Assembly: GCF_042646605.1 (NCBI RefSeq)
Contig: NZ_JBHRUG010000048.1
Location: forward strand, 124,001-188,000
DNA length: 64,000 bases
Reading direction: 5' to 3'
Source of the DNA: Litchfieldella rifensis
GTDB taxonomy: Bacteria > Pseudomonadota > Gammaproteobacteria > Pseudomonadales > Halomonadaceae
Made by a program: the position numbers and the translations under genes. Every line of letters begins with the position of its first letter. Position 1 is the first letter of the stretch. The notes beneath the pieces were generated by a model. The model did not search any database, was not told the origin of the DNA, and was given only the letters and a program-made list of their open reading frames with translations. Positions 25,350 to 31,429 of this stretch are shown here, piece by piece.

Positions 25350-25895
25350 CTAGCGTGGCTGGGCCAGTACCTGTGTCCAATAGGAGGGGTAGGTTGATTC
25401 CGAATCGTCGGGCTTGGCCTTGGCCATGCCCATCTCGGTGAAAGCGCCATTCATGATGTTGCGACAATGTCCCGGGCTCTCCAGCCAGCCCTCGATCACC
25501 GCGGCAGCCGATTCATGGCCAGCGGCGATATTCTCGCCCACCGCTCGCCACACGTAGCCTCTGTTGCTGACACGCTGCTGAATCCCCACGCCATCCGGAC
25601 CGGTATGGCTAAAATAGTCGTTCTCGGCCATGTCCTGGGAATGTGCCTCGGCAGCCGCTTCGAGCGTACAGTTCCAAGTCAGCGGATCGACGGCCGCAAA
25701 ACGCTGGTCGCCGCATTGCCGCGCCTGGCTGCGCACCTCGTTGATTTGCGACAGCATCTCGCGCTTACGATCGGTTAGTTCGCAGTCGCCTTGGCTGGTG
25801 GCGCCACCATCCGATGTTTCCTCAGCGGCCCATGACCCACTCGTACCGGTGAATATCAGCAGACCTGCCAGCGCCCAGACGGTGGAGCGTGTCAA
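25350..25895 (-). CDS. Exported CAP-domain (SCP/PR-1-like) protein
   Basis: A 181-aa secreted protein with a signal peptide (VWALAGLLIFTGTSGSWA) and a CAP domain from about residue 40: INEVRSQARQCG, then WNCTLEAAAEAHSQDMAEND with YFSHTGPDG, and GENIAAGHESAAAVIEGWLE with SPGHCRNIMN. The two conserved His, the Glu and the disulfide Cys are present. Roles range from peptidase to lipid binding. The start is doubtful: the first usable codon is TTG at 25895, only 7 bp after the stop of the stress-gene relic, so the native start and promoter may have been lost at the rearrangement junction. Confidence 0.8.
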   Translation of the reverse strand: MTRSTVWALAGLLIFTGTSGSWAAEETSDGGATSQGDCELTDRKREMLSQINEVRSQARQCGDQRFAAVDPLTWNCTLEAAAEAHSQDMAENDYFSHTGPDGVGIQQRVSNRGYVWRAVGENIAAGHESAAAVIEGWLESPGHCRNIMNGAFTEMGMAKAKPDDSESTYPSYWTQVLAQPR

Positions 25896-25902
25896 TACGA
25901 CG

Positions 25903-26140
25903 TCAGCCACCGAACTTCTCGTTCTCACCGAGGTTCGGGGTGGCGTCCTTCTTGATGTTGGCCTTGGCAAACTCACAGTGTGGAACACCTTGCTCTCCTT
26001 GGCCTTCCAGTGCTCGCCCATGGTCACCTTGATCTCCAGCAGGGCAAGGGGTGAAGAACCACAGGGTGCCGTCATATTCATCCTGCACCCGGTGCATCGG
26101 CCGGGCACGCGGCCTGCGCGGCGCCACCATGCATCTGCCG
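25903..26140 (-). pseudogene. General-stress flavoprotein relic, copy 2
   Basis: It contains RPMHRVQDEYDGTLWFFTP, then, in another frame, LLEIKVTMGEHWKAKESKVF, then EFAKANIKKDATPNLGENEK and a stop at 25903. It keeps more of the C-terminal domain than copy 1 (21473-21679) but lacks the central domain and is frameshifted. The last 77 bp (25899-25975) equal 21469-21545. Confidence 0.75.
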
Positions 26141-26159
26141 TTGTGAGACCCATGCGGCC

Positions 26160-26568
26160 CGCCGGGCGATGGATCACTTGAAGCGGGAGCGGGCGGACTT
26201 GAAGGCCTCGCTCGCCGAGTCCCAGGCGCGCTCGGCGCCATCCTTGAGGTCTTCCCAGGCGTCATCGCTGGCCTCCCGTAGCTCGGCCAGCTTCTGCCGG
26301 GCCTCATCGCGGTACGACTCGAGCCTGTCGATCTCTTCCTGGTACTCGATGCGGGCATCGGCCTGGGCACCCTGTGCACGGGCCTTCAGCTTGTCCACCT
26401 CGGCCTGCCACTCGTCCAGTTTGGCCTGCAGCTTCTGCTCGTAGGCTTCCCTGTTGCGCATGGGGCTCTCCTTTCCGTCTGACGGTGTGTGATCCAGAAG
26501 TGCGCGCGCTCGGTCTGTCGGGCGCACGCCACCTACTCAGAGTGGAATATCCCGCTGGGGTTTCCATG
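26160..26568. repeat. Segmental duplication, copy 2 (409 bp)
   Basis: Counterpart of 24016-24424 in the same orientation, 2144 bp away. The DNA just past 26568 (to about 26690) is unrelated to the equivalent position of copy 1 and holds no recognised gene. Confidence 0.93.
26174..26461 (-). CDS. sll1863-like stress-response coiled-coil protein, copy 2
   Basis: A 95-aa paralogue of 24030-24317 with Arg2, Val22 and Tyr50 in place of Ser, Met and His. The upstream 100 bp, including AAGGAGAG and any promoter, are duplicated too, so both genes should be expressed alike. No frame damage, unlike the other duplicated pieces nearby, which suggests a recent event or maintained function. Confidence 0.75.
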   Translation of the reverse strand: MRNREAYEQKLQAKLDEWQAEVDKLKARAQGAQADARIEYQEEIDRLESYRDEARQKLAELREASDDAWEDLKDGAERAWDSASEAFKSARSRFK

Positions 26569-26747
26569 CTGGGATGGTTCCTCGGCAGGCCCTCAAGTCT
26601 CCGTATACGCTTCCATTGCGAACGGGTGACCATCCCTGCCAATCGTGGAGCCGGCGCCCGGGCATACGCTCGGCGAGCCGATTTCAACTGACCACCGGAC
26701 CGCTCTTGGCTGACCGGTCAATGATCTTAACCTGGAGATGGTCCGAG

Positions 26748-27122
26748 CTATGCGACTCCGGCCGCTGGAGGGCGCTGATCCAGGCTCCTAAGGTATCCCG
26801 ATATTATTTTTCGGCTTTCCTTCAAATCGCGTAGTTTTCGATCCAGGTTCTCAACTTCCTTGTGAAGTGCTTCCCTAACTTCCAGGCAAGGATCAAAGAT
26901 CGGCTGATCATCCAATATGCACGGCAGTAGGGTACGAATGGATTCCAGCTTCAGACCAGCAGCGCTGAGCATGCCAATACGCTTGGCCACCAAGGCCGCG
27001 TTTTCATCGTAGTCGCGATAGCCCGACGCTGTTCTAGCGGGTGCCAGGAGGCCTTCTTGCTCGTAGTAACGCAGCATACGTTCGCTAATACCCAGATGGC
27101 GTGACAGTTCTCCAATCCTCAT
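26748..27122 (-). CDS. MerR-family transcriptional regulator
   Basis: A 124-aa MerR regulator. The winged helix is MRIGELSRHLGISERMLRYY followed by EQEGLLAPARTASGYRDYDE; the dimerisation helix (about 75-108) carries CLEVREALHKEVENLDRKLR. A single Cys (Cys87, in TLLPCILDD) precedes this helix, with Cys98 (FDPCLEV) near its start, but no metal-binding pattern is certain. It is divergent from the SDR gene, whose promoter has the 20-bp spacer typical of MerR activation (27147-27178). Confidence 0.9.
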   Translation of the reverse strand: MRIGELSRHLGISERMLRYYEQEGLLAPARTASGYRDYDENAALVAKRIGMLSAAGLKLESIRTLLPCILDDQPIFDPCLEVREALHKEVENLDRKLRDLKESRKIISGYLRSLDQRPPAAGVA

Positions 27123-27146
27123 AACTTCCCACTCTTGATTGACGTG

Positions 27147-27178
27147 TTGACCTTAACAGTGCTGTCAGGGTTTAGCAT
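27147..27178 (+). promoter_or_regulatory. MerR-type promoter with 20-bp spacer and operator
   Basis: A -35 box TTGACC (27147-27152) and a -10 box TAGCAT (27173-27178) are 20 bp apart. A dyad lies in the spacer (27150-27171: ACCTTAACAGT with GTCAGGGT), eight of eleven positions pairing. Over-long spacers with a central dyad are the hallmark of MerR-activated promoters. It drives the SDR gene at 27220. Confidence 0.75.
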
Positions 27179-27219
27179 TTCCTCGTGGATTGAGCAACCC
27201 ACCTAACGAGGAGAAGAAT

Positions 27220-27993
27220 ATGTCACTTAAGGCATTCAGCTTGGACGGAAAGGTCGCTATCGTCACTGGCGCAGGTCGCGGGCTTGGTAAAGCGATCGCT
27301 CTTGGACTGGCTTCTGCTGGAGCTAAGGTCCTTCTGGGCTCCAGGAATCCTGAACATCTATCTGATACCGCTACGGCAATTGAAAATTCAGGGGGAACAG
27401 CTTTACGTGCGTCCGTTGATATCTCGGATCCTGCGTCCTGTACCGCACTGGTGGCGAAAGCAGAGGAAGAGTTTGGGCAGCTGGATATTCTGGTGTGTAA
27501 TGCAGCCACCAATATCCAGGGGCCTGCGGCAGATATGACGCCTTCGGACTGGCGCCGCGTCATCGACACCGAAATGTCGGGTTGTTTTTATTTGAGCCAG
27601 GCAGCTTATAAGCCAATGGCCAAACAGGGACGTGGATCGATCATCATGATCTCTGCCAATTCCAGTTCTGTCGGCTATACCGGCCTGATCGGTGTGGCTA
27701 CAGCAAAAGGTGGTGTCGATATGATGGCTCGTAATCTTGCCGTTGAGTGGGGGAAGGACGGTATTAGAGTCAATACGATCAATCCGGGCTGGACGGAACA
27801 CGTTCCCGAGGACGGGGCTGACGTCGCCGCAGGTGACGGTGATCTAGATGATGATATTCGAGCCACCACGCCGTTAGAGCGTCGAGGGCGTGTAGAGGAG
27901 TTTGCCAATCCAGCCATCTTCTTGGCCAGTGATGCCTCAAGCTATGTCACCGGCCACAATTTGGTTGTCGACGGAGGCTACTCGGTGAGGTGA
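27220..27993 (+). CDS. Short-chain dehydrogenase/reductase with altered active site
   Basis: A 257-aa classical SDR. The nucleotide motif TGAGRGLG (16-23), NAAT (94-97) and the C-terminal SYVTGHNLVVDGGYSVR are normal. In the active-site region, however, VATAKGG stands where YxxxK is expected: Val159 replaces the catalytic Tyr, with Lys163 kept. The Ser position 13 residues earlier is Ala146 (Ser145 is adjacent). It may bind NAD(P)H without normal catalysis, or use another residue such as Tyr153. The start at 27220 follows GAGGAG. Divergent from merR and probably activated by it. Confidence 0.85.
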   Translation: MSLKAFSLDGKVAIVTGAGRGLGKAIALGLASAGAKVLLGSRNPEHLSDTATAIENSGGTALRASVDISDPASCTALVAKAEEEFGQLDILVCNAATNIQGPAADMTPSDWRRVIDTEMSGCFYLSQAAYKPMAKQGRGSIIMISANSSSVGYTGLIGVATAKGGVDMMARNLAVEWGKDGIRVNTINPGWTEHVPEDGADVAAGDGDLDDDIRATTPLERRGRVEEFANPAIFLASDASSYVTGHNLVVDGGYSVR

Positions 27994-28215
27994 TTTTCAG
28001 GGGCCCGCTGTTGCACAACTCCTAATTCACGCGAAAGTGCTGAGCACTGGATCGGTGATCGGTCAGCCGAGATCGGTCCAGTGGTCAGTACACGCCGGTC
28101 GGGTGGTCAATCTGATCCGTTGCATGCAGGTCGTAACCCAGTAAGAAGCTTTGGCGATAACAGCATAGGGAACATGACGCATGGATGATCCCCTGCTCAG
28201 TGAGTCGGTGATACG

Positions 28216-28537
28216 TTGTCCCGCATCCTGGTCAGCCCCGAATACAGCGCCCGGGCCAACCTGCTGTCGATCGATCCGGACGATCTGCCCTTCAACCCCC
28301 AGGAGAGCGACCCGTTCGTTACCTTGAAGGCCTGGGATTGTGAGCCGATCTACCACGGCATCGCCAACTGCTCCCCCATTGACCTCAACATCCCGGAGGC
28401 GTTTCCGCTGGAGAAACTGGTCGAGCTGGTCCGCGACTTCGCACAGGGGAGGCTGGAGCGAGTTCTACGCCTCGATGTTCGACTTCCACCAGGACTATAT
28501 CGCGCGGCGGCCCTATTACGCCGTCACAGCACAGTAA
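28216..28537 (+). pseudogene. Glycyl-radical-enzyme-like 3' fragment, copy A
   Basis: It reads LPFNPQESDPFVTLKAWDCE, then FPLEKLVELVRDFAQG, and after a frameshift near 28450 EFYASMFDFHQDYIARRP and a stop at 28535. Copy B (30157-30751) has the same 3' part with the same frameshift and extends further 5', where it resembles pyruvate-formate-lyase-like enzymes. A non-functional fragment. Confidence 0.6.
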
Positions 28538-28552
28538 CCGACATGGTGTAGG

Positions 28553-28580
28553 AGAGCGGTCGGATGCTGCCGGCCGCTCT
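28553..28580 (+). terminator. Hairpin after fragment copy A
   Basis: The arms AGAGCGGTCGG and CCGGCCGCTCT (one mismatch) with a 6-nt loop are followed by TTT. A more decayed version follows copy B near 30774-30802, so the terminator is part of the duplicated unit. Confidence 0.65.
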
Positions 28581-28799
28581 TTCCGGAATCGCGGTCAGCC
28601 TTCATTGGCGTTGGCAACTCCTGCATCAACCGCAATCACACCTGCCGCAAGTCGCCGGGGTGTGCATGTGATGGGTAAGCTTTCCAGGGTGAGAGTTCTC
28701 ACTGCTTTTCTTTGGCCAAGCGCCTAGACAGCTCAGTAAAAAGTGCTAACTTGATTTAACGCACTATATAAAAAAACACACGTACGCAAGGGATTGCCC

Positions 28800-29243
28800 A
28801 TGGCCACGGATGTCTCTGAAGCGCGTATCACGCTTCGCTCGCACATCGTCGCGACTATTTCTCGTGACGATGTGGGGATAGATCGTTTTGCCTGTTCCGA
28901 TGCCGTTACCCTCCGCCCCTTCAAAGATGATGCCAAAGATTACGCTAATGGGCAGTCTACATTTCGTTCTGGAACTGGGGTCGTAATTAATTTGACACCA
29001 GATCAGGAGTACCAGCTTGAACAGTGCTATGCACGAGGACAAGGAAGTTATAGCTCTTTTAAGAATAATTGTGGTGACCCACACAAAAGATGTTTGGAGG
29101 AGGTTCTGGGGGAGTCTATTTCTAATTCTTTCTTCCCAGTTAGTATTGGTAATGACTTGTTGGAATCACCATTTTATGGAGGCTCAACGTTTTATCCAGG
29201 GCCTCAGCGTGAATTTGGGGCAGATGCTCCATGGGCACGCTGA
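28800..29243 (+). CDS. Chimeric protein: shortened DUF427 N-terminus joined to an effector-like C-terminus
   Basis: 147 aa. Residues 1-45 are a DUF427-type start with an internal loss: SEARITLRSH, then DDVGIDRFACSDAVTLRPF, compared with the longer version at 31023. After that motif the DNA becomes AT-rich and the protein changes to GVVINLTPDQEYQLEQCYAR, then SYSSFKNNCGDPHKRCLEEV and DAPWAR at the end. The NNC segment recalls papain-like or NlpC-type toxin tails, but no full catalytic set can be proven. The stop overlaps the next gene (TGATG), an exported lipoprotein, the usual layout of effector and immunity genes. The function is inference. Confidence 0.55.
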   Translation: MATDVSEARITLRSHIVATISRDDVGIDRFACSDAVTLRPFKDDAKDYANGQSTFRSGTGVVINLTPDQEYQLEQCYARGQGSYSSFKNNCGDPHKRCLEEVLGESISNSFFPVSIGNDLLESPFYGGSTFYPGPQREFGADAPWAR

Positions 29244-29551
29244 TGAAGATGATAAGAGTGGGGCTAATTGTTATGGCGATTTTTTCCTTAGGTGCGTGTT
29301 TTCACGAGAGGGAGTTGTTCTTGGTCGCCAACGGGATTGTGCCAATTTATGAAACATCAGAAGATGCAATGTCGTCGCCACCTAAAGGAATTATTGCGGA
29401 GCTACAGGCGCAGCAGCGAGTGAAAGTAGTGAAATGTATTGATGTGAAGCACTACCTGATATACAAAGTTCGCCTGTCAGACGGTAGAATTGGTTATGTC
29501 ATTGAGGGTGAATATGTGCTGCTTCGTAACGGAGAACAGTCTCACTGTTGA
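29243..29551 (+). CDS. Lipoprotein with SH3-like domain; candidate immunity protein
   Basis: 102 aa. The start at 29243 overlaps the previous stop and gives a classic signal, MKMIRVGLIVMAIFSLGACF, with lipobox LGAC. The mature part looks like a bacterial SH3 barrel: IVPIYETSEDAMSS, QQRVKVVKCIDVKHYLIYKV and GRIGYVIEGEYVLL. Coupled to the effector-like gene and equally AT-rich. A periplasm-facing lipoprotein next to a toxin-like gene suggests immunity, but this is by position only. A strong hairpin follows at 29639-29660. Confidence 0.6.
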   Translation: MKMIRVGLIVMAIFSLGACFHERELFLVANGIVPIYETSEDAMSSPPKGIIAELQAQQRVKVVKCIDVKHYLIYKVRLSDGRIGYVIEGEYVLLRNGEQSHC

Positions 29552-29638
29552 TAGAAAGTATATAATGATATATTAATGCAGTTGTCTCGCCTGGGATTAA
29601 TGGTTACCTCCGTTCACTCCCTGTGCGAGAACTGAGTA

Positions 29639-29660
29639 GCCCCGGCCTTCAGGCCGGGGC
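29639..29660 (+). terminator. Hairpin terminator after the lipoprotein gene
   Basis: A perfect 10-bp stem, GCCCCGGCCT and AGGCCGGGGC, with a 2-nt loop lies 88 bp after the lipoprotein stop. It is GC-rich in an AT-rich cassette and may mark the return to native DNA. Confidence 0.65.
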
Positions 29661-29789
29661 ACCTTGACATGAGGTAGTGGTGGTGAAGCCGAGTTCCAAG
29701 TGTTTTATCGGAAGCTGACCATGGTGATCAAAGAGTGGCTGAGTCATCTGTCTGGGAGCGGAGTTATTGTCAAATCTGGTGGATGACGG

Positions 29790-30128
29790 TCAGACCACAT
29801 TCCTGTCTGATTGATCGGCTACCTGCTCCCCGTCCTGGAACTTGATGTTGCTAGCGACCAGCTCCAGCTTCTGGAAGTGCTTGATCCGTCTCCAGCGTTT
29901 CTGGGCGGTCTGGAGCAGTTTGAAGACCACCGCCAGGGTTGTGTCTCGGGAGCCGCAGTTCCGACTGCGCTTGGTCCTCAGGCGGACCGTGGCGAAGGTC
30001 GACTCGATCGGGTTGGTGGAGCGGATGTGCACCCAGTGTTCTGCGGGGGAGTCGTAGAACGCCAGTAGCTCATCCCGATCCTTGGCCAGGCACTCCATCT
30101 CTGTCAACGCCAATAAGGTTGTCCGCAC
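29790..30128 (-). pseudogene. IS256-family (mutator) transposase, C-terminal fragment
   Basis: It reads ECLAKDRDELLAFYDSPAEH, then WVHIRSTNPIESTFATVRLR and LAVVFKLLQTAQKRWRRIK, the conserved C-terminal third of IS256 transposases. The N-terminal two thirds with the catalytic DDE residues are absent: the right side runs directly into the glycyl-radical-enzyme fragment. No paired terminal repeats found. An immobile relic. Confidence 0.88.
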
Positions 30129-30137
30129 CTCCTTTAC

Positions 30138-30155
30138 GGACTTATAGCTCCGGCG
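30138..30155. repeat. 18-bp direct repeat, left copy
   Basis: GGACTTATAGCTCCGGCG here is repeated exactly at 34683-34700 in the same orientation, and the next seven bases agree at five positions. The two copies enclose about 4.5 kb that includes the NACHT gene. Possibly the end of a lost mobile element. Confidence 0.7.
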
Positions 30156-30156
30156 T

Positions 30157-30751
30157 CGACACTACCAGCAGTTGCGCCAGTATGCCCTCGAGGTGCCCAA
30201 GTTCGGCGCCAACGACGATGAGAAGCTGAACGCGTTCGCCCAGCAACTGGTGGGGCGCTGCGTCAACATCATCCACGATAACTTCAAGAACCCGATCCCA
30301 GATATCGCGCAGGCCTATGAACAGCTCAAGCAGCGCTACGGCAGCACGGAGCGCCCCTTCACCTTTACCGTCACGCCCGGCGTCGGTACCTTCGGGGACA
30401 ACGTCGGGCTCGGCATGGGGATGGGCGCCTCGGCGGACGGGCGCCTGTCCGGTCAGCCCACCGCCGATGATTTCGCCGCCGCGCCCTGGCCGGACGATCT
30501 ACCCTTCAACACCCAGGAGAGCGACCCGCTCGTTACGCTGAAGGCCTGGGATTGTGAGCCGATCTACCACGGCATCGCCAACTGCTCCGCCATCGACCCC
30601 AACATTCCGGAGGCGTTTCCGCTGGAGAAACTGGTCGAGCTGATCCGCGACTTCGCGCATGGGAGGCTGGAGCGAGTTCTACGTCTCGATGTTCGATTTC
30701 CACCAGGACGATATCGCGCGACGGCCCTGTTACGCCGTCAAACCGCAATAA
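30157..30751 (+). pseudogene. Glycyl-radical-enzyme-like 3' fragment, copy B
   Basis: It begins inside a gene with QYALEVPKFGANDDEKLNAF and continues VTPGVGTFGDNVGLGMGMGA and SADGRLSGQPTADD, patterns of pyruvate-formate-lyase-like enzymes (KFGND and DGRxxGxP). The tail matches copy A, with the same frameshift near 30665, after which FYVSMFDFHQDDIARRP ends at 30751. The 5' part is missing, cut next to the 18-bp repeat at 30138. Confidence 0.6.
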
Positions 30752-31022
30752 CCGACTAGGTATGCCAGGTATAAGAGAACGGCCGGATGCAGCCGGCTGC
30801 TCTTTCCGGCATCGCGGTCATCCTTCATTGGCGTTGGCAAGGCTTGCGGCAACCCCTGCATCAACCGTAACGACACCTGCCGCAAACCGCCAGGGTTTGC
30901 ATGTGATGGGTAGCGGCTTCGTTTGCTTCCGTTGATCCAGCGCATGGGATAAATCACCCTGCAGTGCTAGGCTGAACATTAGATAACCATAACGACAGTT
31001 GGTACGCATAGGGAATGTCCCC

Positions 31023-31259
31023 ATGGCAATGGAATCTTCCGAGCCTCGTATCACCTTGCACCCGCACCATCGCCGGGTGCAGGTGAAGATCGGCGACATC
31101 GAACTCCGCGAACGCGGCTATCCGCCGCGCCAATATCTTCCCTACGACGATGTGGGAATGGAGCGGCTGACCCGCTCAGAAACCGTGAACTACTGCCCGT
31201 TTGAGGCGAAGTTGTTAACTTCTCGTTTGGCGATCTTAAGAATGCAACATGAGCTATGA
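31023..31259 (+). pseudogene. DUF427 protein, 5' fragment truncated at the CPF motif
   Basis: The first 55 residues are a good DUF427 domain: EPRITLHPHHRRVQVKIGDI, then YPPRQYLPYDDVGMERL and SETVNYCPFEA. The family normally continues KGxAxYW after CPF, but here the sequence turns AT-rich and unrelated (KLLTSRLAILRMQHEL) and stops. The break is within a few codons of that in the copy at 28800. Confidence 0.7.
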
Positions 31260-31429
31260 ATACCGATTGAAGAAAGAAGACGATAATGGGTTTTTTCTTA
31301 TGGGAATCACAAGAATTAGGTTGGCCCAAAGCACACGAAGTTGAGGGTATGTTATGGGCTGAGGTTATAGTGAAAATTAAAGTAAGTCTATGGCTTCTCT
31401 ATGAGTGAGCTGCAATTGGGAGTTGGTTG
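31260..31429. other. AT-rich leader of the NACHT gene
   Basis: 170 bp of AT-rich DNA. Short frames, such as SQELGWPKAHEVEGMLWAEV in the +1 frame near 31305-31365, look like the last part of a gene but have no start. The promoter of the NACHT gene should lie here. Nothing else recognised. Confidence 0.4.

Noticed and set aside
29790..30128. A complete IS256-type insertion sequence
   Set aside because: Only the C-terminal third of the transposase is present and no paired terminal inverted repeats were found.
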